A DNA stretch of 64,000 nucleotides from Candidatus Brachythrix odensensis. GTDB taxonomy: Bacteria; Chloroflexota; Anaerolineae; J036; Brachytrichaceae. The translations under genes were made by a program, and so were the position numbers. Location of the stretch: assembly GCA_016714465.1 (NCBI GenBank), contig JADKDT010000005.1:186001-250000 (forward strand), given 5' to 3'. Of this stretch, positions 24,319 to 32,845 are shown piece after piece (positions within the stretch are counted from its first letter, which is position 1; each line of letters begins with the position of its first letter). Below the pieces are notes generated by a model that worked only from the letters and a program-made list of their open reading frames with translations, was not told where the DNA came from and did not search any database.

Positions 24319-27078
24319 CTACTTGAACATCGGTTCGACAGCCCGGAGCGCCTGTTGCGCCTCGGCGTTTCCGGGCTCGCGCCGGGCCCAGGCCTTCAAC
24401 TTGTCGTAGCCGGTCCGCAACGCGGCGTTGATTTCGGCGTCGGGGCGGTTCAGGGAGGCCAGCGTCGCCGCGATCTGGATCTCGGCCAGCCCGGTGTCCG
24501 GCTCGGTCCGGGCCAGGCGCTGGAGGATGGGCAACGCGTCTGCGGGTCGATTTTGAACGGTGTACACGCGGGCCAGCCCGTTCAGGGCGAAGCTCTCGCA
24601 CGGCCGAGCCGCCAGGGCCCGGTTGAAGGCCGCCGCGGCCTGGTCGGCCTGGCCGAGTTTGAGATAGCTGTTGGCCAGCAGGGTGTAGTTCAGATCGAGG
24701 TTCTGCGGGCGCAGGCCAAAGACGCGCGGGGCGAGGGCGATGGACTGCTCGAGCAGCGGGACGGCCGCCGCCCACGCCCCGCCCGAGAACTCCGCCCAAC
24801 CCGCGTCGCGATACAGCCGGGCGACCAGCCCGGTCGTGCCGCTCAGCGCGCCGGCCTGGGTGATGGCGGCCCGATACAGCCGGGCCGCGTCGGGGTAGCG
24901 GCCGGCATACCAGGCCTGATCGGCCTGGGCGATCGTCGCCGACACAGGCAGGGTCGGCGTTACGGGCGCGGCCGCCACGGCCAGGGCCGCCACTCGGTCG
25001 GCGTCGGCGGTCCGCCCGAGGCGCCGGTAAGCGGCCTCGAGGTCAGACCGGACCTGCTCGCTGGCGCTGCCGCGCCGAAGGGCCTCCTCGTAGACGTCGG
25101 CGGCTTCATCCAGGCGGCCCAGCAGGAACAGGACGGCGCCGTCGAGCTCATACGGCCGCGGGCCGGTCTGCCCGGCCTGCAGGACCGGCGCGATCTCGGC
25201 CAGGGCCAGGTCGAGGGCGGTCGAGCCGTCGGGTTTGCAGGCGCCGATGTAGGCGGCCGCCAGGCTCTCCCGGATTTCAACCACGCCGGGGTTCATCGCG
25301 CGGGCCTTTTCGAGGTCGGCGACGACGTCGGCGGCCGGCTGCCCGGTCCGCTGCCGGGCGGCGGCGCGAAGGAAATACAGATACCCGGCCTGCAGTCCGG
25401 CCTGTTTCGCGGGCAGGCTGTCGACCGCGGCGTTGAACAGCGGCAGCGCGCCCGCGTCGTCGCCGAGCTGGTGGCGGGTGAGGGCGAGGGCGAACAGGGC
25501 CACGTGGGGGAGGCCGGCGTCGGCCGACTCCAGGCGATAGCCAAACGAGCGGAGCTCATTCGCGTCGGCGGGCGCCCCCGCCATCGCCTCGAACTGCGGC
25601 GAGACGGCCCCGGCCGTGTGAAAGCCCCAGATCACGACCGCGGCCTGCTCGGCCGCGCCCAGGGCCCGGGCCGCCCGGGTGTCGGCGACCTGGGGGTGGT
25701 CGACGGTCCGGGCGCGGCGGACCTCGACCGGAACCCTGCGCGCGTCGGCATATCGCAACAGATCGTTGTAAATGGCGTCGTCGGAGGCGTCATAGGGGCA
25801 GCCCGGGCACTGCTTGAACTCGGCGACGACGACGACCGGACCGCGCGGCGGGCGGGCCTGGCCCGCCAGTTGCCAGCCTGCCCAGCCGATCCCCAGCGCG
25901 CCGAGCAGGCTGGCCGCGGCCAGCGCCCCGGCCCGGTGACGGGGCGATACCCAGGCCAGGCGGAGGGCGATGGCGATGGCGGCCACGAGTCCGCCCGCCG
26001 CGATCAGCCCGATCGAGCGCGAGACCAGGATCAGCGCGTTGCTGAGGGTCTCTACGGATGACAGCACGGTCTGGACGGCCGCCATCACAAGACTGACCAG
26101 CCCGGCGGCGGACACGATCCGCCCCAGCCGGCCAGGCCGCGCGCTCGGCTCGAAGCGCCGCCCGGCCAGCGCGGCCAGCACAACCGCAACGGCCGCCGGC
26201 AACCCGCGGACGGTCGGCGGGTTGCCGGCGGGAGCCGCAGCCGGAGCGCCCGCCGCCACTCCCAGCGCGGCCTCGACCGCGGCCGCCAGTGTCTCGCCGG
26301 TCGGGTAGCGCCGGGCGGCGTCCTTGGCCAGCGCCATCCGAAGCACGCCGTCGATGGCCGGCGGCAGGCTGGGCCGGATCGTCAACGGCGAAGGCGGCTC
26401 GGCCTGGAGGTGTTTTACCGCCATCTCGGTCGCCGTCTCCGCCGTGAACGGCAGCCGGCCGGTCAGCATCTCGAATAGCGCCACGCCGAGGGAATACAGG
26501 TCGCTCTGCGGAACCGGATGCCCGGTGACCTGCTCGGGGGCCATGTAGGCAGGCGTGCCGGTCAGCGCCGACGAGGCCGTGATCTGAGTGGTGTTGGCGA
26601 TGCGGGCGATGCCGAAATCGGTCAGCACGGGCGCGCCGTCGGCCCGGAAGAGGATGTTGGCCGGCTTGACGTCGCGGTGGATGACGCCGCGGGCATGGGC
26701 CTCGTCGAGGGCGAGGCCGATCGCCCGGGCGATGCGGGCGACCTCGTCGTAAGGAAGCGGCCCGCCGGCCGCCTTGAGGCGTTCCTTGAGCGTGCCGCCC
26801 GGGACAAACTCCATCACCAGATACGGGCCGGCTTCGGCTGACCCGATGTCGTAGATCTGGACGATGTTGGGGTGGGCCAGTTTGGCGACCGCCCGCGCCT
26901 CGGATGCGAAACGCCGCCCGAAATCCTCCTCGCCGGCCAGGGCCGGGAGGATGAGCTTGACGGCCACCTCCCGCCCGAGCTGCGGGTCGCGGGCCCGATA
27001 CACCTCCGCCATGCCGCCCCGCCCAAGCAGAGCGGCGATCTCGTAGCGGCCGATCCGGCGGGCGGGCGGTTCTGTCAT
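24319..27078 (-). CDS. Ser/Thr protein kinase with TPR extracellular/C-terminal region
   Basis: A 919-residue Hanks-type kinase. Gly loop GRGGMAEVY starts at about 19, Lys41 is in VAVKLI, catalytic HRDVKPAN is at 134-141, DFG at 154-156 and APE at 180-182, so all key residues are present. A Pro/Ala-rich linker and two to three hydrophobic segments (about 320-420) anchor it in the membrane. TPR-like repeats (~530-919; for example SYLKLGQADQAAAAFNRAL) follow. It would phosphorylate Ser/Thr on partners and perhaps bind FHA domains of the upstream product. Its start overlaps the preceding stop (ATGA at 27075-27078), so it is co-translated with the FHA-LCAT gene. Confidence 0.93.
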   Translation of the reverse strand: MTEPPARRIGRYEIAALLGRGGMAEVYRARDPQLGREVAVKLILPALAGEEDFGRRFASEARAVAKLAHPNIVQIYDIGSAEAGPYLVMEFVPGGTLKERLKAAGGPLPYDEVARIARAIGLALDEAHARGVIHRDVKPANILFRADGAPVLTDFGIARIANTTQITASSALTGTPAYMAPEQVTGHPVPQSDLYSLGVALFEMLTGRLPFTAETATEMAVKHLQAEPPSPLTIRPSLPPAIDGVLRMALAKDAARRYPTGETLAAAVEAALGVAAGAPAAAPAGNPPTVRGLPAAVAVVLAALAGRRFEPSARPGRLGRIVSAAGLVSLVMAAVQTVLSSVETLSNALILVSRSIGLIAAGGLVAAIAIALRLAWVSPRHRAGALAAASLLGALGIGWAGWQLAGQARPPRGPVVVVAEFKQCPGCPYDASDDAIYNDLLRYADARRVPVEVRRARTVDHPQVADTRAARALGAAEQAAVVIWGFHTAGAVSPQFEAMAGAPADANELRSFGYRLESADAGLPHVALFALALTRHQLGDDAGALPLFNAAVDSLPAKQAGLQAGYLYFLRAAARQRTGQPAADVVADLEKARAMNPGVVEIRESLAAAYIGACKPDGSTALDLALAEIAPVLQAGQTGPRPYELDGAVLFLLGRLDEAADVYEEALRRGSASEQVRSDLEAAYRRLGRTADADRVAALAVAAAPVTPTLPVSATIAQADQAWYAGRYPDAARLYRAAITQAGALSGTTGLVARLYRDAGWAEFSGGAWAAAVPLLEQSIALAPRVFGLRPQNLDLNYTLLANSYLKLGQADQAAAAFNRALAARPCESFALNGLARVYTVQNRPADALPILQRLARTEPDTGLAEIQIAATLASLNRPDAEINAALRTGYDKLKAWARREPGNAEAQQALRAVEPMFK

Positions 27079-28787
27079 CCCGCCCCCTGGCTGCGCAGCA
27101 ACTCGAGGCGCAGCCGGAACTTGACGTCCTGGTCGGCGAACAGCGCGCCGTGGGTCTGGCGGACGGGATGGAACTCTGCCCCCTCCAACAGCGCGCTGTC
27201 AACGGGGATGGTGCTGTCGCCGTCGGGGTTCTCGACAAACTGGATGTCGCTCCAGCGCCCGCCGGGGCCGGGGGTGACGATCGCCCGGCTGACGGTCCGG
27301 CTCCCGTAGCCGACGATGCACAACGTAGGAATCCGAGCTTTTGGGCTGAGCTCGGACCGGAATCGGCGGGCGTCGGCGACATAGCCGCGGAAGGGCTCGT
27401 CGGCCCAGCGCGGATCGCCAAACAGGTCGACCGGGTTGTTGCGGGTGTCGAAGACGGCCGGGTAGATCGGCAGAAGTTGATAAGCGCCCGGGAAGGTGGC
27501 CACCGCGTCGCGCAGCTTGTCGCCCAGCAGGCCGAACGGCAGCAATCCCTTGCCCGTCAGCAGGGCCACCAGGGACTTGGGCGTGCCGAGCTGGGGGCCG
27601 CCCATCAGGATGGCCCGGGCGACCATCCGGTCGCCGCCGAGGACATCGATGAAGTAGCGGGCGACCAGGCAGCCCATGCTGTGGGCGATGAGGATGACCT
27701 TCTCGTCCGGGGCGCCCCGAGCCGCCCGCCAGGCGGCCAGCTCATCCCGCAGCCGGGCGGCCGCCGCGCGCAGGTCGCGCCGCCAGTCGTAGGCGAACGG
27801 GAGCAGGTCGGCCCCGGCCTCGTAACCCAGGCTCTCGCGCAGGAAATCGGTGAGCTGGGAGTACTGCTCCTGGGCGAACAGGTTCGGGACGACGACGACT
27901 TCTTCGACCAGCCCGCGGACGGTCAGGGGCTCCGTTTCAGGCAGTTTGAAGACCTCCGGCTGGGTCATCAGCAGGCGCAGGTTGGGCCAGACCAGGCGCT
28001 CCCCCTGCCAGAGCTGCGAACCCATGAAGCCGGGGATAAAGACGATCGGCCGGCGGCGCGGGGCTCCGGCGGGCGCGGCGGGCGGCGTGAGCAGTTGCTC
28101 GGGGTCAAAGACCGGCGTGTAGACGAGCCGGGCAGGGCCGATCCGGATGCCCTCGCCGCCGGTCAACGCATACCGGTCTATCTTTACCCCATCAACCCGT
28201 GTGCCGTTGCTGCTGCCCATGTCGGCGAGCGCGACCCCGGCCGGTCCCGTCTCGACCCGGGCGTGCCGGCGCGACACGCGCGGATGGTCGAGCTGGATGT
28301 CGTTGTCCGGATCGCGGCCGATGGTGGTGACGGGGCCGCGCAGGGGCGTCTCCCATGTCCGACCCTCGAAACGGATGGTCAGGCGGGCGACGGTTGTGTC
28401 GGTCAGCGTGCGCGGGATGGCGTTGGCGCCGCCGGCCTCGAGCTGGGCGGCCTCGTCGATGAGGGTGGCGCCCAGGACGGTCTCGCCCCGCTCGTCATCC
28501 GGGCGGGGTTGGACGCGCAGCCGAGCGCCGCCGATCTCGATCTCGTCTTCAGGGCCGAGCGAGGCGGCCCGCACCTCGGCGCCGTTCACCCGAGTTCCGT
28601 TGGCGCTGCCGAGATCCTCGATCCGCCAGACCCCGTCGGCCCGGGTCAGGCGGGCGTGCGCGCGCGAAGCGAGCTCGCCCGCAATGATGACGTCATTGTG
28701 GGCGCCGCGGCCGAGCGTGACCGAATCGGTGTTGAGGGCGTAGCGCCACTCGGCGCCGCGCTGAAGGACGACGAGTTCATCTGCCAC
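27075..28787 (-). CDS. double FHA domain fused to LCAT-like alpha/beta hydrolase
   Basis: A 570-residue fusion. FHA domain 1 (~15-90) has LGRGAHNDV and SANGTRVNG; FHA domain 2 (~140-220) has IGRDPDNDIQLDHPRVSRRH and GSSNGTRVDG, so the phosphothreonine-binding Arg/Ser/Asn set is present in both. A hydrolase of the lecithin:cholesterol acyltransferase group follows: VFIPGFMGSQLW (~250-260), FAYDWRRD (~331-338) and nucleophile Ser370 in IAHSMG. A GDSTIPVDS stretch and a late His (THGALF) would complete the triad. The likely role is phospho-regulated acyl hydrolysis or transfer, possibly controlled by the adjacent kinase. Start GTG at 28787 begins 7 nt after the Tag stop. Confidence 0.85.
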   Translation of the reverse strand: MADELVVLQRGAEWRYALNTDSVTLGRGAHNDVIIAGELASRAHARLTRADGVWRIEDLGSANGTRVNGAEVRAASLGPEDEIEIGGARLRVQPRPDDERGETVLGATLIDEAAQLEAGGANAIPRTLTDTTVARLTIRFEGRTWETPLRGPVTTIGRDPDNDIQLDHPRVSRRHARVETGPAGVALADMGSSNGTRVDGVKIDRYALTGGEGIRIGPARLVYTPVFDPEQLLTPPAAPAGAPRRRPIVFIPGFMGSQLWQGERLVWPNLRLLMTQPEVFKLPETEPLTVRGLVEEVVVVPNLFAQEQYSQLTDFLRESLGYEAGADLLPFAYDWRRDLRAAAARLRDELAAWRAARGAPDEKVILIAHSMGCLVARYFIDVLGGDRMVARAILMGGPQLGTPKSLVALLTGKGLLPFGLLGDKLRDAVATFPGAYQLLPIYPAVFDTRNNPVDLFGDPRWADEPFRGYVADARRFRSELSPKARIPTLCIVGYGSRTVSRAIVTPGPGGRWSDIQFVENPDGDSTIPVDSALLEGAEFHPVRQTHGALFADQDVKFRLRLELLRSQGAG

Positions 28788-28794
28788 GCCGCCA

Positions 28795-29373
28795 TTATGG
28801 CGCTGGATGGGCGGGACGGGGCGCGCGCATCCAGGCCGGCTTGCGTTTTGCGGCGGCGGCAAAGCACGGGCAATCCTCGGCGTGCGCGCCGGGCAGATAG
28901 CCCGCGCTGACCAGAAACTCGTTGACGATCTCCCCGCCGGTGAAGACAAAGGTCTTTTTGAACAGCTTGGTCCAGGCCGCTCGATCATTGCCCAGCTCGG
29001 CATGCCGGGCATCCAGCCAGGCCTGAAACGAGCCGGCCTCAGCCTGCAACGCCTGGATGCGGCGGGCATTTTCAATCGCGGCATTCACTTTGAGCCGGTT
29101 GCGGATGATGCCGGCGTCGGCCAGCAGGCGGGCGCGCTCGGGCTCGCTGTAGGCGGCAACCGTCGCGATGTCGAAGCCGCTATAGGCCCGCCGGAAGTTG
29201 TCAGCCTTCTTGAGGATGGTCTCCCAGGACAGCCCGGCCTGGTTGATCTCGAGGATCAGGCGCTCGAACAGACCGGCGTCGTCGTGGATGGGGAAGCCGT
29301 AGTCCTGATCGTGATAGCGGCGGTGGACGTTGTCGGGCGGCAGATTCCGAACATAGTCGCAGTAGGTGGGCAT
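28795..29373 (-). CDS. DNA-3-methyladenine glycosylase I (Tag-like)
   Basis: A 192-residue helical glycosylase of the HhH-superfamily-like Tag group. The family pattern is visible: YHDQDYGFPIHDD (~20-32), the substrate pocket LILEINQAGLSWETIL (~38-53), RNRLKVNAAIENA (~90-102), and a late FVSAG-like segment (FLVSAGYLPGAHAEDCPCF). The zinc snap of E. coli Tag uses two Cys and two His. Here TYCDY near the start and the CPC/His pattern near the end are consistent but only partly conserved. It removes 3-methyladenine from DNA in base-excision repair. It is first gene of the minus-strand signalling operon; its promoter would lie near 29374-29406, just after a large hairpin. Confidence 0.85.
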   Translation of the reverse strand: MPTYCDYVRNLPPDNVHRRYHDQDYGFPIHDDAGLFERLILEINQAGLSWETILKKADNFRRAYSGFDIATVAAYSEPERARLLADAGIIRNRLKVNAAIENARRIQALQAEAGSFQAWLDARHAELGNDRAAWTKLFKKTFVFTGGEIVNEFLVSAGYLPGAHAEDCPCFAAAAKRKPAWMRAPRPAHPAP

Positions 29374-29406
29374 GCTTTGATTATGCCCGCGCTAATAACT
29401 CCTGAC

Positions 29407-29471
29407 AAAACCATTGGCGAGACCACCCTCCCCGCGCGAAGCGCGGGGAGGGTGGTCTCGCCAATGGTTTT
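29407..29471. repeat. 31-bp perfect hairpin with GAA loop (ATTGGCGAG family, copy 2)
   Basis: Arms 29407-29437 and 29441-29471 are perfect 31-bp complements separated only by GAA (AAAACCATTGGCGAGACC... in the left arm). It lies 5 nt beyond the minus-strand beta-helix stop and 33 nt before the Tag start codon on the same strand. The outer bases match the copy at 18951-19040. Confidence 0.92.
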
Positions 29472-29476
29472 CAGTT

Positions 29477-32400
29477 CTAACGCAGCACGCGCGGCAGCAT
29501 CACCCGGCCGCCATCGTCGTCGATGATCGTGCCGCGGGCGCTGCCATCGCCAATCACCGCGCCCGGACTAACAAAGGACACCGCCAGGGTGAGGGTCTCG
29601 TTGCCCTCGATCGCCGTGTCGCCGATCACCCCCAGGGTGAACGGCCAGGTGACGATGCCAAGCGGCACCTGGAGCGGGCTCGTGTCGAAGAACTCAAAGT
29701 AGTTGGGATCAATGTAGTCGGTGCCCCGGGTGGCGCTCTGGCCCGCCGTGCGGTACTCCAGCGCGACCGTCATGCCGCTGGCGTAACTCAAGGTCAGGGT
29801 GAACACCATATTGCGCAGACCGGCGTTGCCTTCCAGCGCAACGCCATCTGACACGTTTAGCGCGGGCACGCAGGCGGGCGCCTCGTCAAATCCGTAGTCG
29901 AGCCCCGGCCCAGCGGCCGGGCATCGCCTTCAAAATCGACTGGGATGGGATCGATCAGATACGCGCCATCAAAGCCGGCCGATCCGCAGCCCAGCCGATA
30001 GTTGCGTTGGGCAGGGTTGATGAAGCGCGGGTCGCCCACGATCCCGCCCCAGAAAATGGGGTCGGTCGTGTTGCCCTGGACCAGCGTGCCGTTGCGCCAG
30101 TACAGGTTATTGCCGGCGTCCACCAGCGCGCCGGCGCTGCTGATGGCGACGGTGTGGCTGGCGATGATGCTCGCATCCACCCGTCCCCCGCCCCGGGCAA
30201 ACACGATCGCCTCGCGGGTGATGGCGACGCTTCCGGCGATGCTGGCGTGCAGGATTGTGGCCGGACGGGTGGCGCTCACGTACACGCTGGCGCCCGAGAT
30301 CGTGGCGATATTGTCGCCAAAGGCCGTGTTCAGCGCGTAGAGCGTGCCGCTGGCCCACTCCGTCGCGCCCATCAGCGCGCCGCCCCGGCCCGAACGGTTG
30401 GCGTAGAACTGGGACGCCGTCACGGTCAGCGCCCGCCCGCCGGCCACCGCCCCGCCGCCCGAGCCGGACGTGTTGGCGGCGAACACGCTTGCGTCGATGG
30501 TGGCGACCAGGGACGACATCGCGCCGCCCCCAAACGCGACCGCGGTGTTGCTGAGGACTTCGGCATGGGTCAGCCAGAGCGTCCCGGCCACGTACACGCC
30601 GCCACCCTGGTAGGCGCTGTTCTGGTCGATCCAACTGTTGTTCAGAGCCGCGTTTTGGCCCGCCATCAGGCCGCCCCCAGAGCCACCGGCATCGCTCGCG
30701 CGGTTGAGGGTGAACGCCGTCCCATCGCCCACAACCATGCCGCCGGCAAACAGCCCGCCGCCGACGACCGCGGTGTTGCTGTAGAACTCGGTCTGGCTCA
30801 GCACAACGGTCGAAGCCGCATACACCCCGCCGCCGTGCTCGCGGGCGATGTTGTAGAACAGAGCCACGCCGGTCAGCCGGAGCGGGCCGACGGCATACAG
30901 GCCGGCGCCGGCCCGGGCGGTGTTGCGGAACAAAAGGTTGCTCGTGATCACCCCGCCCTGGGCCAGATACAGCCCGCCCCCGGCGCCGCTGATCACCCGA
31001 TTGCTCCCAAATTCCGTTTGCTCGATGGACGCGTACCCGAGCACATACGCCCCGCCGCCCTCGTTGCCGGCGTTCGTCCCGGGGATGACGTTCTCGTTGA
31101 TGCTGCCATACAGGGCGAATAGCGGGCCATTTACAAAGACGCCCGCGCCATCCACCGTCGGGCCGCCCGCCATCAGGGTGTTGCTGATGACGCTCGCATT
31201 CGTCAGGGTGAGGGCGGCCCCCGAATAGACGCCGGCGCCCCGTTCGCCGCTCGTATTGCTCGTGACGATGGTTGCCTCGACTCTGCCTCCCGCGGCGGCA
31301 TACAACCCGCCGCCTTGCGACGATAACGTCGCCGCGGTGCGGTTGGCCCGAATCTCTCCCCGCAGCAGCGAGACGGGCGCGGCGCTCTTGACCAACACCC
31401 CGCCCCCATCCCCGGCCGCGGTGTTGGCGATCACCCGTGTATCGGTCATATACAGCCGGTCGATCGAATTTGAATCGCACAGGCATACCCCGCCGCCGTC
31501 GCGCCCGGACGTATTTCGCTCCACAAGGGAGCCCTGAATCCGGGCTGTGACCGATCCGGCGAATCCATCCACATACACACCCCCGCCGTCGGAACCACTG
31601 CTATTGCTGATGACGTCGACATTGGTCAGCGTCAGAGATCGGAGAGCATAGATCGCGCCGCCCACATTTTGGGCCGCGTTGGTTAGGAAACGGGTCCCGC
31701 TGATCGTGGTATTGGCGGCGAGCAAGATCCCGCCGGCGTTATAAGCGGCCCCATACGGATTTGTATTGCGCTCGACGCTCCCGCCGACAATCGTGACGAC
31801 GCTCACGCTGTCGGCATTCGCGAAATGCGCCCCCGCGCCGTCGCCATAAACGCTGTTGCTGATCATCCGCACATCGCGCAGCACGGCGCTCGCGCGCGCA
31901 TGGAGTCCGCCACCGCTGTAGAACGAACCGAAAGCTCCCGCGCTGTTGCTCATGATCGCTGTGGCGGTGATCTGGGCGCGCTCGCCGATATACGCCCCCC
32001 CGCCGTCCTGAGCGGATCGGTTGGTGGCGATCACGGTGCCGCTGATGTCAGCGGGTCCCGCGCCAAACGAATATAACCCACCGCCATACAGGCTGGCGCT
32101 GTTGCTGAGCACCTGGCTGTCGACCAGGTTGAGTTTGGCCGCATCAACCCCAATACCGCCCCCAAACGTGGCCGTATTGTTGGTAATCACGAGCCGGGCC
32201 AGCAGCGGCTCGGCGCTGGACGCGACCAGGATGCCGCCGCCCGTGCCGGACGTCGACCCGCCGGTGAGCGACAACCCGCTGATCACGGTCGTCCGCGTGA
32301 GGCCAAACCCGGTGACCGTCATCACCCGTTGGCCGCTGAGCGCGCGGAGGGTGACGCTCAGCGCCCCGCTTCCGCCGCCGACCACGCTGACAGCCCGGCT

Positions 32401-32634
32401 GACGGTCACGCTTGTAACGTAAACTCCGGGCGCGACCACAATCCGCGAATGCAGGGGCGCGCCATCGATGCAGGCCTGGAGTGAGGTGTTGCACGGCGGG
32501 CTGCCGGGATAGGCCACATCGGCCAGGGGAGCGGCCTGCGCCGCCCTGGCCGCTATCAATAATCCGGCCGCCAAGGCGCCGCCGCCAGTCACGATTGCCA
32601 GAAGGGTCGCGCTCAATCGGCTGAACGTGAACAT
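29477..32634 (-). CDS. secreted beta-helix surface protein with Calx-beta end (frameshifted)
   Basis: One gene split in this sequence. The N-terminal part (from 32634; signal peptide MFTFSRLSATLLAIVTGGGA, then a helical AQAAPLADVA cleavage region) is a long parallel beta-helix of GGG.Y...VS..NTA type repeats ending in VDFEGDARPLGRG. The C-terminal part (GLDYGFDEAPAC into DGVALEGNAG...) is a Calx-beta domain ending in MLPRVLR. The two parts are shifted by one nucleotide near 29901-29912 (a G/C run), where one missing base restores the family's typical DARPLG..DYG...E order. Restored length is about 1050 residues. It is probably secreted and surface attached. The start at 32634 is chosen over 32997 because the signal peptide begins there and the upstream frame crosses a palindrome. 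Confidence 0.85.
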
Positions 32635-32845
32635 TGCTGATTGTAGGAATATCTCATCGTCGATGGGTTCGCCTCCTCGCGGCGCGCTCAGCGTCCTCTC
32701 ATCCACGCAGCTGATACAGACCCGATTTTCGAGACGATATCCCCCGCCCCGGCGTCCGCCGGGGCGGGGGATATCGTCTCGAAAACTGGGGTGCGCAACA
32801 ATGCGCCCGACCCAAACGCTCAACAAAATACCGGAGGAAAAGCAA
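32635..32845. other. 211-bp divergent promoter region with palindrome
   Basis: This region lies between two divergent genes and holds the palindrome at 32726-32785. No clear -35/-10 pair was identified. A CCGGAGGAAAAGC Shine-Dalgarno region (32832-32844) precedes the plus-strand start. Confidence 0.55.
32726..32785. repeat. 29-bp-stem GATATCCCCC hairpin between divergent genes
   Basis: Arms 32726-32754 and 32757-32785 are perfect, separated by TC. The stem reads TTTTCGAGACGATATCCCCC outward to inward. Here the element is in a divergent promoter region, not after a stop codon, which is one of only three such exceptions in this window. Confidence 0.9.
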
